This document shows, piece after piece, positions 1-6,695 of a stretch of 7,482 nt of DNA. Numbering within the stretch: the first letter of the stretch is position 1; every line of letters begins with the position of its first letter. The stretch comes from Burkholderiales bacterium. Lineage in GTDB: Bacteria > Pseudomonadota > Gammaproteobacteria > Burkholderiales > SG8-39. Both the position numbers and the translations under genes were made by a program. The DNA lies in assembly GCA_020846575.1 (NCBI GenBank), contig JADLDQ010000289.1:1-7482 (forward strand), given 5' to 3'. Under the pieces are notes generated by a model, which did not search any database, was not told the origin of the DNA, and saw only the letters and a list, made by a program, of their open reading frames with translations.

Positions 1-1
1 C

Positions 2-1126
2 GAGATCCTCGCCGAGCAGCACCTGCGCAAGTTCACCGAATGGCTCTCGCCGCTCGGCGTAACCATCGCCTGGCTCTCGGGCAGTCAGGCCAAGGCGGAG
101 CGCGCCGCGGCGCTGCGCGACATCGCCGCGGGCGCGGCACAGGTGGCGATCGGCACCCACGCCCTGTTTCAGCAGCGCGTAGCCTTCCGCGCGCTGGGAC
201 TGGCGATCGTGGACGAGCAGCACCGCTTCGGCGTGGCCCAGCGGCTGGCGCTGCGCGGGGGCAGCAGCAGCCGCGGCCGGGGCGCGCGGCAGCCGTCGGG
301 CCCGGAACCGCACCTGTTGATGATGAGCGCCACACCCATCCCGCGCACGCTGTCCATGAGCTGCTATGCCGACCTGGACATCTCGACCATCGACGAGCAG
401 CCGCCGGGACGGCGGCGCGTGCTCACCAAACTCGTGTCGGCGGCGCGCCGGGGCGAAGTGCTCGCCCGGCTGCGCCAGGTCTGCGCCGAGGGCCGGCAGG
501 CCTACTGGGTGTGCCCGCTGATCGAGGAGTCCGAGGCGCTGCAGCTGCAGACGGCCCTGGACACCTACGCCACGCTCTCGGCGGAACTGCCTGAATTGAA
601 GGTGGGCCTTGCGCACGGCAGGCTCTCCTCGGCCGACAAGAACCGGGTCATGGACTCCTTCGCCGGCGGGCGGACCCAGCTCCTGGTCGCCACCACGGTG
701 ATCGAGGTGGGCGTGGACGTGCCCAACGCGACGCTGATGGTGGTCGAGCACGCCGAGCGCTTCGGCCTCGCGCAACTGCACCAGCTGCGCGGTCGCGTGG
801 GGCGCGGCGCGGACGCGTCGGTGTGCGTGCTGCTCTACGGGGGGCCGCTGGGGCCGGCCGCGCGCCGGCGGCTCAAGGTGATCTACGAGAACGACGACGG
901 CTTCGCCATCGCGCGCGAGGACCTCGAACTGCGCGGACCGGGCGAGTACCTGGGCGCGCGCCAGAGCGGGGCGCCGCTGCTGCGCTTCGCGGACCTCCTG
1001 CAGGACGAGGCGATGGTCGGCGAGGCGCGGGAAGCGGCCGAGCTGCTGCTGGAACGATATCCGGAAGCGGCGGAGAAGCACCTGGACCGCTGGCTGGGGG
1101 CGAGGGCGGAGTTTCTGATGGCGTGA
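2..1126 (+). CDS. recG: ATP-dependent DNA helicase RecG, C-terminal part (5' end outside window)
   Basis: RecG is a superfamily 2 helicase that remodels stalled replication forks and branch-migrates Holliday junctions in the cytoplasm. The window holds 374 codons, reading from base 2. Family full length is roughly 680-720 residues, so the N-terminal wedge domain and the Walker A motif lie off the left edge. Visible in order (window residues): the EILAEQHLRKF segment at the start, the DEQH box (71-74) followed by RFGVAQR, SATPIPRTL (109-117), the AHGRLSSADKN segment near 205, VATTVIEVGVDVPNA (near 230-243), QLRGRVGRG (261-269) and the RecG-type tail DLELRGPGEYLG..RQSG (307-323). A short Ser/Arg/Gly-rich stretch before the SAT motif (about residues 86-100) looks longer than in E. 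coli RecG. The reading frame is intact to TGA. The family call is near certain. Confidence 0.97.
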   Translation, partial: EILAEQHLRKFTEWLSPLGVTIAWLSGSQAKAERAAALRDIAAGAAQVAIGTHALFQQRVAFRALGLAIVDEQHRFGVAQRLALRGGSSSRGRGARQPSGPEPHLLMMSATPIPRTLSMSCYADLDISTIDEQPPGRRRVLTKLVSAARRGEVLARLRQVCAEGRQAYWVCPLIEESEALQLQTALDTYATLSAELPELKVGLAHGRLSSADKNRVMDSFAGGRTQLLVATTVIEVGVDVPNATLMVVEHAERFGLAQLHQLRGRVGRGADASVCVLLYGGPLGPAARRRLKVIYENDDGFAIAREDLELRGPGEYLGARQSGAPLLRFADLLQDEAMVGEAREAAELLLERYPEAAEKHLDRWLGARAEFLMA

Positions 1127-1223
1127 TGGCCGGGAGCGGCCGCGGATCTGCGGATCGAGGAGCCGCCAGAAGTGAGGAAAGCCGGCAAGGTCGTTCCAGG
1201 AATTTCAGACTCGGCACACTAGA
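1127..1223. other. recG-ubiA intergenic region
   Basis: This 97-bp spacer has no strong promoter or terminator. A -10-like TAGAAT lies at 1220-1225, overlapping the upstream ubiA start, with no convincing -35 at the right distance. If it were used, transcription would begin near the second ubiA ATG at 1233. A 36-codon reading frame fills the spacer: its ATG (1126-1128) overlaps the recG stop as TGATG, and its TGA (1234-1236) overlaps the ATG at 1233 as ATGA. Whether it is translated cannot be told from sequence alone. Confidence 0.4.
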
Positions 1224-2111
1224 ATGCCGCTCATGAACACGGCAGCGCTGAAGGCGCGCATCGATCTCTACGAGCGCCTGATGCGGCTGGACAAGCCGAT
1301 CGGGACGCTGCTGCTCTTGTGGCCCACACTGTGGGCGGTGTGGATCGCCGGCGAGGGCCGGCCGCGCTGGGAGGTGGTGGCGATCTTCGCGCTGGGTACG
1401 CTGCTCATGCGCTCGGCCGGTTGCGTGATGAACGACATGGCCGACCGCGGGTTCGATCCCCACGTGGAGCGCACCCGCAAGCGGCCGCTGGCCACGGGCG
1501 AGGTGAGCCTGGCCGAGGCGGCGGCGCTGGCAGCGGTGCTGGCGCTGCTCGCCTTCGCGCTGGTGCTGTTCCTCAACTTTCTGACGATCGCCCTGTCGTT
1601 CGCCGCCCTCTTCGTGGCGGCGAGCTATCCCTTCACCAAGCGCTTCTTCGCGATTCCGCAGGCGTATCTGGGCATCGCTTTCGGCTTCGGCATCCCGATG
1701 GGCTTCGCCGCGCAGGTGGACGCTGTGCCGCTCACCGCGTGGCTGCTGCTCGCCGCCAACGTCTTCTGGGCGATCGCCTACGACACCGAGTACGCGATGG
1801 TGGACCGCGACGACGACCTCGCGATCGGCATCCGGACTTCCGCGATCACCTTCGGGCGCTTCGAGGTGACGGCGGTGATGGGCTGCTACGCCGCGATGCT
1901 CGCCATCCTGGTGGGGATCGGGGCGATGCACGGCTTCGGCCCGGCCTACTACGCCGGGCTGTGGGTCGCGGCGGTGATGATGGGCTATCACTACGTGTGG
2001 ATCCGCGGCCGCTCGCGCGAAGGCTGCTTCCGCGCGTTCAACCACAACAACTGGGTCGGGGGTGCGATCTTCGCCGGGATCGCCATCGACTACTGGATGC
2101 AGGGGAGCTGA
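1224..2111 (+). CDS. ubiA: 4-hydroxybenzoate polyprenyltransferase UbiA
   Basis: UbiA is an inner-membrane prenyltransferase that attaches the polyprenyl tail to 4-hydroxybenzoate, the first membrane step of ubiquinone synthesis. The 295-residue product is close to E. coli UbiA (290) and keeps its N-terminal signature RLMRLDKPIGTLLLLWPTLW (18-37). Both Asp-rich motifs that bind Mg-diphosphate are intact: NDMADRGFD (70-78) and DTEYAMVDRDDD (187-198). Hydrophobic segments consistent with the multi-helix UbiA fold run through about 50-68, 96-135, 145-163, 168-186, 215-235, 240-258 and 276-291. No Shine-Dalgarno sequence precedes the ATG at 1224; a second in-frame ATG at 1233 gives 292 residues and is equally possible. 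ubiD starts 7 bp after the stop, which suggests co-transcription and consecutive roles in one pathway. Confidence 0.96.
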   Translation: MPLMNTAALKARIDLYERLMRLDKPIGTLLLLWPTLWAVWIAGEGRPRWEVVAIFALGTLLMRSAGCVMNDMADRGFDPHVERTRKRPLATGEVSLAEAAALAAVLALLAFALVLFLNFLTIALSFAALFVAASYPFTKRFFAIPQAYLGIAFGFGIPMGFAAQVDAVPLTAWLLLAANVFWAIAYDTEYAMVDRDDDLAIGIRTSAITFGRFEVTAVMGCYAAMLAILVGIGAMHGFGPAYYAGLWVAAVMMGYHYVWIRGRSREGCFRAFNHNNWVGGAIFAGIAIDYWMQGS

Positions 2112-2118
2112 AGCGCAG

Positions 2119-3612
2119 ATGGCCTACCGCGACCTGAGGGAATTCATCGCGCAGCTCCAGGCGCAGGACGAGCTGAAACGCATCGGCGCCGAAGTCTCGC
2201 CGCGCCTGGAGATGACCGAGATCTGCGACCGGGTGCTGAAGAAGGGGGGGCCGGCGCTCCTGTTCGAGCGGCCGGCGGGCGGGACCATGCCGGTGCTGGG
2301 GAACCTGTTCGGCACCACGCGCCGGGTGGCGCTCGCCATGGGTGCGGAGGCAGGCAGCGACCCGCTCGCGGCGCTGCGCGACATCGGCAAGCTGCTCGCC
2401 TTCCTCAAGGAGCCCGACCCGCCCAAGGGCATCGCGGACGTGTTCCAGCGCTGGATCCCGATCGGGCGGCAGGTGCTGTCGATGAGCGCGAAGGAGGTCT
2501 CGCGCGCGCCCTGCCAGGAGGTGATCTGGGAGGGAAGCGATGTCGATCTCGCGAGGCTGCCGATCCAGACCTGCTGGCCCGGTGACGCGGGGCCGCTTCT
2601 TACCTGGGGACTGGTGGTGACGCGCGGCCCGCAGACGCAAGGCGATCCCAAGCGCCGGCAGAATCTCGGCATCTACCGCCAGCAGGTGATCGGCCCCAAG
2701 CGCCTCATCGTGCGCTGGCTCGCGCATCGCGGCGGGGCGCTGCACTACCGCGCCTTCTGCGCCGCGCACCCCGGCGAGCCCTTTCCCGTCGCCGTGGCCC
2801 TGGGCGCGGACCCGGCCACCATGCTCGCGGCGGTGACGCCCATCCCCGACACGCTCTCGGAGTACCAGTTCGCGGGCCTGTTGCGCGGCTCGCGAACGGA
2901 ACTCGTGCGCTGCCGGCACGCCGACCTCCAGGTGCCGGCCAGCGCCGAGATCGTGCTCGAAGGTGCGATACAGCCCGGCGACACCGCGCCCGAGGGTCCG
3001 TTCGCCGACCACACGGGCTACTACAACGAGCAGGACAGCTTCCCGGTGTTCACCGTCGAGCGCATCACGCTGCGGCGCGAGCCGATCTACCACAGCACCT
3101 ACACCGGCAAGCCGCCGGACGAACCGGCCATTCTCGGCATGGCGTTCAACGAGGTGTTCGTGCCCATCCTGCAGAAGCAGTTCCCGGAAATCGCCGATTT
3201 CTACCTGCCGCCGGAGGGCTGCTCCTATCGCCTGGCCGTGGTGAGCATCAAGAAGCAGTACCCGGGCCACGCCCGGCGGGTGATGTTCGGCATCTGGTCG
3301 TTCCTGCGCCCGTTCACCTACACCAAGTTCATCATCGTCACCGACGAGGACATCGACGTGCGCGACTGGAAGGAAGTGATCTGGGCGCTCACCACCCGGG
3401 TCGACGCCGCCCGCGACTGCACGGTGGCCGAGAACACGCCCATCGACTACCTCGATTTCGCCAGCCCCGTGGCGGGGCTGGGTTCGAAGCTCGGGATCGA
3501 CGCCACCCGGAAGTGGCCGGCGGAGACCTCGCGCCGCTGGGGGAAGCCGGTGGTGATGGACGCGCAGGTGAAGGCGCGAGTGGACGGGCTCTGGGGAGAA
3601 CTGGGACTGTAG
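2119..3612 (+). CDS. ubiD: 4-hydroxy-3-polyprenylbenzoate decarboxylase UbiD
   Basis: UbiD decarboxylates 4-hydroxy-3-polyprenylbenzoate to the polyprenylphenol in ubiquinone synthesis, using prenylated FMN made by UbiX plus a divalent metal and K+. The product is 497 residues, the same length as E. coli UbiD, and aligns along its whole length from MAYRDLREFI onward. The cofactor site is present: NLGIYRQQ (182-189, Asn182 as metal ligand), RWLAHRGGA (199-207), Glu248 in SEYQFAGLLRG, and EGPFADHTGYYNE (292-304) with Asp297 aligned to the E. coli proton donor Asp290. DFYLPPEGCSYRLAVV, CTVAENTPIDYLDFASP and GLGSKLGIDAT are also conserved. A seven-residue insertion lies near 172-178. An earlier in-frame ATG at 2062 would overlap ubiA by 50 bp and adds no family sequence, so 2119 is preferred; GGGGAG at 2102-2107 is a possible ribosome site. 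The TAG stop falls inside the first unit of a tandem repeat. Confidence 0.97.
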   Translation: MAYRDLREFIAQLQAQDELKRIGAEVSPRLEMTEICDRVLKKGGPALLFERPAGGTMPVLGNLFGTTRRVALAMGAEAGSDPLAALRDIGKLLAFLKEPDPPKGIADVFQRWIPIGRQVLSMSAKEVSRAPCQEVIWEGSDVDLARLPIQTCWPGDAGPLLTWGLVVTRGPQTQGDPKRRQNLGIYRQQVIGPKRLIVRWLAHRGGALHYRAFCAAHPGEPFPVAVALGADPATMLAAVTPIPDTLSEYQFAGLLRGSRTELVRCRHADLQVPASAEIVLEGAIQPGDTAPEGPFADHTGYYNEQDSFPVFTVERITLRREPIYHSTYTGKPPDEPAILGMAFNEVFVPILQKQFPEIADFYLPPEGCSYRLAVVSIKKQYPGHARRVMFGIWSFLRPFTYTKFIIVTDEDIDVRDWKEVIWALTTRVDAARDCTVAENTPIDYLDFASPVAGLGSKLGIDATRKWPAETSRRWGKPVVMDAQVKARVDGLWGELGL

Positions 3613-3722
3613 CGCCGGCCGGGGGGCTGTAGCACCGGCCGCGGGGGGCTGTAGCACCGGCCGCGGGGGCTGTGGCGCCGGCCGGGGGCTGTGGCGCCGG
3701 CCGGGGGGCTGCGCCGGCCGCC
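3607..3722. repeat. GC-rich tandem repeat, about 5.5 units of 19-22 bp, overlapping the ubiD stop
   Basis: Five full units and one partial unit can be read directly: 3607-3626, 3627-3648, 3649-3669, 3670-3688, 3689-3708 and a partial one from 3709. Each starts CTGTAG or CTGTGG, continues CGCCGGCC or CACCGGCCGC, and ends in a run of five or six G. Units 1-3 carry CTGTAG and units 4-5 carry CTGTGG. The last sense codon and TAG of ubiD are the CTGTAG of unit 1. Each unit contains a GCCGGC- or CCGG-type palindrome that can fold, and five G-runs recur every 19-22 bases on the plus strand. The units resemble GTAG-headed REP elements of other Proteobacteria, but a complete REP stem is not evident. 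Possible roles are 3'-end protection or separation of the convergent ubiD and dacB transcripts. Confidence 0.85.
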
Positions 3723-3743
3723 CGAGTCCCTGCGGACTCGCGG
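3721..3743. terminator. Hairpin between convergent ubiD and dacB
   Basis: CGAGTCC (3723-3729), a CTGC loop and GGACTCG (3734-3740) form a perfect 7-bp stem, extended by CC/GG across a bulged C at 3741. It sits between two converging genes, where a bidirectional terminator is expected. Neither strand has a T-tract after the stem, so intrinsic termination would be weak. It may instead stabilise 3' ends or assist Rho-dependent termination. Confidence 0.35.
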
Positions 3744-3806
3744 GATCGCTTGCGGCCCGGGTACAACCGCCCATGCGTCCGCGTTGCCGCAGCGCGCCGC
3801 CGCGGG

Positions 3807-5372
3807 TCAGCACGCGGCCGCTTTCTTCCCCCTCGCAGCCTTCGCCCGTACGCACCCCGCGGCGCGCGCGCCCTTGCTCCCGCCCTCGATCGCAGTCTGG
3901 CTCGCTGTCTCGCCCGCACCCTCATACACCCAGCGCAGGAACGCGTCCTGCGCCTCCTGCGTCGCCGCCGCGTTGGGGTGATTGACCATGAACACCACCG
4001 CCTGGCGCTGCCCGCCGCGGTCGAGCACGTAGCCCCCGATGGCGCGCGCGCCGTTCAATGAACCGGTCTTGATGTGCGCGTTGCCGGCGATGCTCTCGGT
4101 GCGCAGGCGCCGCCGCATGGTGCCGTCCACCGCGACCAGCGGCAGCGAGGCGATGAATTCCGGCATCACCGCGCTGCGCCCGGCGAGCGCCAGCGCGCGG
4201 CCGAGGGTCTGCGCGCTCGCGCGCGCTTGGCGCGACAGGCCCGAGCCGTTGTCCATCACCAGTTCCGGGGCGGCGAGGCCCTTGGCGCTCAGCCACTCCT
4301 TGACGAGGGATTCGGAACGCTCGCGGCTGCCCGGCGGTCCGCCGGGCCGCGCCGACAAGCCGAGGAACACCATGCTCGCCATGACGTTGTTGCTGTACTT
4401 GTTGATGTCGCGCACGGCCTCCGAGAGCGAAGCGGACGCCTGCCGGTAGAGCAGGCGCGCGCCGGCGGGCACCGCGCCCTCGGCGAGCGTGCCGCCGAGC
4501 GTGCCGCCGAGCTCGTCCCACATGCTCCTGAACGCGCCGAACACGAACTCGGGCGAGGCAAGGAGCGAGACGTTCCACACCTGTTCCCCGCAGGCCGCGG
4601 CATAGGCACCGGCGAAGCTGGCGCGCGCCCCGCGCCCTTCGTTGTGGAAGCTCGCCTTCACCGCGGCGCGCCAGTCGCCGCAGGGGCCGCCCGAAAGCGA
4701 CACGCCGTTGGCGATCTCCAGCAGGACCGAGGGCGGCTCGGCGAGGATTCTCACCGCCTGGCGCTCCGGGTCCGGCACGAAGCCGAAGCGAAACGCGTTG
4801 AAGTTGAGCAGCAGCGCGTCCGGGCCCGCGTTGTAGGGTTGAAGCGGCCGGCCGTCGAAACGCCCGGGGTCGCGCGGCGGCGTCTCCAGCCACGAGCGGT
4901 CGAGCACCAGGTTGCCCTGGATCTCGCGCACCCCGCGCGCGCGCAGGGCGCGCAGCAGCAGCCAGAAGTTCTCGAAGGTGAGCTTCGGATCACCGCCGCC
5001 GCGCAGGTAGAGGGCGCCGCGCAGCCGCTCGCCCTCGAGCGGCGCCGCACTCCAGACCTCCGTGGACCACTGGTGGGCGGGCCCGAGCAGCTCCAGCGCC
5101 GCCCAGGTGGTGAGCAGCTTGATGGTGGAGGCCGGATTCATGGGCGCGGCCGCGTTGTAGGCGAGCGTGGGCTCGCGCGCGGCCAGCGGCTGGACCCACA
5201 GCGCGACACGGTCCTGCGGAACGGAGGCCGCCGCGAGCGCGCGCGCCACCGGCGGCGGCAGGGTCTGCGCCTGTGCGGCGGCGAACGCCGCCCAGAGCAC
5301 GAGCGCGCCGCACGTCAGGCTGCCGCCGCGCAAGAGCGCGGTGGCGCTTATCGCTCGATGCAGGAACTGCAC
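3807..5372 (-). CDS. dacB: D-alanyl-D-alanine carboxypeptidase/endopeptidase (PBP4, peptidase S13)
   Basis: DacB cleaves the terminal D-Ala and D-Ala-mDAP cross-links of peptidoglycan in the periplasm. From the GTG at 5372 it is 521 residues. A signal peptide is clear: Arg6 and Arg15, a hydrophobic core at about 18-33, and cleavage likely after AQA at 35. The three active-site motifs are intact: STIK (Ser82-Lys85), SNN (Ser327-Asn329) and KTGS (Lys435-Ser438). DNGSGLSR (374-381) also matches the family. The start was chosen because AGGAGAGG lies just upstream and the signal peptide begins at once; an ATG at 5441 would add 23 charged residues before it. The last 37 or so residues after WVYEG are Ala-, Lys- and Arg-rich, end in Cys, and look like an extension beyond the usual family end. 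dacB follows cbpM by 104 bp in the same direction. Confidence 0.94.
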   Translation of the reverse strand: MQFLHRAISATALLRGGSLTCGALVLWAAFAAAQAQTLPPPVARALAAASVPQDRVALWVQPLAAREPTLAYNAAAPMNPASTIKLLTTWAALELLGPAHQWSTEVWSAAPLEGERLRGALYLRGGGDPKLTFENFWLLLRALRARGVREIQGNLVLDRSWLETPPRDPGRFDGRPLQPYNAGPDALLLNFNAFRFGFVPDPERQAVRILAEPPSVLLEIANGVSLSGGPCGDWRAAVKASFHNEGRGARASFAGAYAAACGEQVWNVSLLASPEFVFGAFRSMWDELGGTLGGTLAEGAVPAGARLLYRQASASLSEAVRDINKYSNNVMASMVFLGLSARPGGPPGSRERSESLVKEWLSAKGLAAPELVMDNGSGLSRQARASAQTLGRALALAGRSAVMPEFIASLPLVAVDGTMRRRLRTESIAGNAHIKTGSLNGARAIGGYVLDRGGQRQAVVFMVNHPNAAATQEAQDAFLRWVYEGAGETASQTAIEGGSKGARAAGCVRAKAARGKKAAAC

Positions 5373-5378
5373 GCCCCG

Positions 5379-5386
5379 CCTCTCCT
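5379..5386 (-). promoter_or_regulatory. Ribosome binding site for dacB (supports a GTG start)
   Basis: The minus strand reads AGGAGAGG here, ending 6 bases before the GTG at 5372. GGAG within it lies 9 bases from that codon. This is the best Shine-Dalgarno match near any dacB start candidate and favours the GTG over the ATG at 5441. Confidence 0.65.
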
Positions 5387-5451
5387 CGCGTCTCGCCCAG
5401 GCCGCATTGTCCGCGAATGCGGCACGGCGGGGAATGCGCATCGAGCCGCGG

Positions 5452-5471
5452 CCGCGCCATGCCTGGCGCGG
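5452..5471 (-). terminator. Hairpin just after cbpM
   Basis: CCGCGCCA and TGGCGCGG form a perfect 8-bp stem around a 4-base loop, beginning 5 bases after the cbpM stop codon. No T-run follows on the minus strand, so it is not a standard intrinsic terminator. It may protect the cbpAM message end or reduce read-through into dacB. No clear separate dacB promoter was seen in the remaining 79 bp. Confidence 0.4.
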
Positions 5472-5476
5472 GCGGG

Positions 5477-5803
5477 TCAGCCCGGCAGCTGGCACTCCAG
5501 TTCGCGGACGCGGCGCTCCAGCGCGTCGATGCGCTCGAACAGCTGCACCGCCAGCGCAAGGGCCGGGGCATCGAGTTCGAAGCCGCTTTGCAGCCGCGCC
5601 GCACGGCGGGCGAGCGCCAGCGCGCGGCCGGTAAAGCGCCAGTCGGCTTCGCCGCCGCTGCGGCTGGCGGCCAGCGGCTCGATCACTCCGAACTGCACCA
5701 GCTCCAGCAGGTGCGCATGCGGCAGTCCGCAGTAGCGCGCCAGTTCCGCGAAACCCACCTCGAAGTGCTCGTCCAGGATCTGGCGCAGCAGTGGTCTGTT
5801 CAT
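5477..5803 (-). CDS. cbpM: Chaperone modulator CbpM
   Basis: CbpM is a small MerR-related protein that binds the J-domain of CbpA and inhibits its co-chaperone and DNA-binding activities. The product is 108 residues, the usual size. A helix-turn-helix-like segment FAELARYCGLPHAHLLELVQFGVIEP (in two parts: 18-30 and 31-43) is followed by WRFTGRALALARRAARLQ (55-72). A C-terminal helix with the coiled-coil-like LFERIDALERRVRELE (88-103) ends the protein. This layout matches E. coli CbpM, although identity is low. It starts 6 bp after the cbpA stop; AGGA sits almost against the ATG, so translation is probably coupled to cbpA. The cbpA neighbour is the strongest support for the name. Confidence 0.9.
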   Translation of the reverse strand: MNRPLLRQILDEHFEVGFAELARYCGLPHAHLLELVQFGVIEPLAASRSGGEADWRFTGRALALARRAARLQSGFELDAPALALAVQLFERIDALERRVRELECQLPG

Positions 5804-5809
5804 GTCCTG

Positions 5810-6694
5810 TCACTCGAAATGGGCGCGCGGATTGAAGGAGGAGGCGCGGGCGAGGTCGGCGTAGAGCTTCTTTTCCTGTTCACCGGGATGGGCAGGCGTG
5901 ACGATGGACAGCACGCAGTACAGGTCGCCGGCGCCGCCGCGCGGTCGCGGCAGGCCCCGGCCGGAGACACGCAGCTTCTGGCCGGCGCGAGCGCCTGCGG
6001 GAACGCTCACCGCGATGCGGCCGTCCAGGGTAGGCACGTCCACCGCACCGCCGAGCACGACCTCCCAGGGCGCCAGCGGCACATCGAGGTACAGGTCGTG
6101 GCCCGAGACCCGGTACAGCCGGTGAGGCTGGATGGCGATGTCAAGATACAGGTCTCCGGGCTTGCCTCCCCTCGCCCCGGGCATACCCTTGCCGGGCACG
6201 CGCATGCGGTCCCCGTCGGTAACGCCCTTGGGGACGCGCACGCGCGCCGTTGCCTGCCCGCCAGGCAGGGCCAGTGCTATGTCCGTGCCCCGCGCCGCCT
6301 GCTCGAGCGTCAGGTGGACTCGGGCCTCGTAGTCGCGCCCGTGCCCTGAGCGGCCGCCCTGGCCGAAGCGGCCGGCGCCGAAGATGTGCTCGAAGATGTC
6401 GCCCAGGTCGGCGCCGTCTTCCCCGCCCACGCCGAATTGCTCGGCCCAGCCGGGCGGCGGGCGGAACTCCTGGCCCGCGCGGTGGCGGCCGAGCTGCTCG
6501 GAGGCGGTGCGCTTTTCCGGATCCCGGAGGGTCTCGTAGGCTTCGGAGACCTCCTTGAACTTCTCCTCGGCGTCCGCTTCCTTGGATACGTCCGGGTGAT
6601 ACTTGCGGGCGAGCTTGCGATAGGCGCGCTTGATGTCCTCGTCGCTTGCCTCCCGCGCGACGCCAAGGATGGCGTAGTAGTCCTTGTATTTCAT
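5810..6694 (-). CDS. cbpA: Curved DNA-binding protein CbpA, DnaJ-class co-chaperone
   Basis: CbpA is a J-domain protein that stimulates DnaK ATPase and, in E. coli, also binds curved DNA. The 294-residue product has an N-terminal J-domain (about 1-70) with DYYAILGV, AYRKLARKYHPDVSKE and an intact HPD at 33-35. A Gly-rich linker follows (about 88-120, including DIFEHIFG). The C-terminal substrate-binding domains (about 120-290) include VPKGVTDGDRMRVPGKG, GDLYLDIAIQPH, DLYLDVPLAPWE and the end motif SSFNPRAHF. The zinc-finger region of true DnaJ is absent, as expected for CbpA. The J-domain end reads KRTASEQLGRH, where the family normally has KRAxYDQLG, so the conserved Tyr-Asp is Ser-Glu. cbpM follows by 6 bp. 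A heat-shock-like promoter, an inverted repeat and a leader hairpin lie upstream. Confidence 0.95.
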   Translation of the reverse strand: MKYKDYYAILGVAREASDEDIKRAYRKLARKYHPDVSKEADAEEKFKEVSEAYETLRDPEKRTASEQLGRHRAGQEFRPPPGWAEQFGVGGEDGADLGDIFEHIFGAGRFGQGGRSGHGRDYEARVHLTLEQAARGTDIALALPGGQATARVRVPKGVTDGDRMRVPGKGMPGARGGKPGDLYLDIAIQPHRLYRVSGHDLYLDVPLAPWEVVLGGAVDVPTLDGRIAVSVPAGARAGQKLRVSGRGLPRPRGGAGDLYCVLSIVTPAHPGEQEKKLYADLARASSFNPRAHFE

Positions 6695-6695
6695 G

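Noticed and set aside
873..2045. 390-codon open frame on the minus strand across recG and ubiA
   Set aside because: It lies antisense to two well-conserved genes, has low-complexity Arg/His/Gly-rich translation with no domain, and long antisense frames are expected in DNA this GC-rich.
2062..2118. Upstream extension of ubiD to an earlier ATG
   Set aside because: It would overlap ubiA by 50 bp and add 19 residues with no counterpart in E. coli UbiD, whereas the ATG at 2119 aligns from the first residue.
3607..3722. CRISPR array
   Set aside because: The units are contiguous 19-22-bp tandem copies with no unique spacers, and no cas gene is nearby.
2038..3855. 605-codon open frame on the minus strand across ubiD and the repeat array
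   Set aside because: It is antisense to the whole of ubiD, and its Pro/Arg/Gln-rich end is only a translation of the tandem repeat. No family resemblance was seen.
4074..5735. 553-codon open frame on the plus strand opposite dacB and cbpM
   Set aside because: dacB on the other strand has all three catalytic motifs and a signal peptide; this frame is a compositional shadow.
5373..5813. Upstream extension of dacB through the cbpM region
   Set aside because: The frame happens to be open, but it runs over cbpM in another frame and puts about 150 non-family residues before a clear signal peptide. GTG at 5372 has a good ribosome site.
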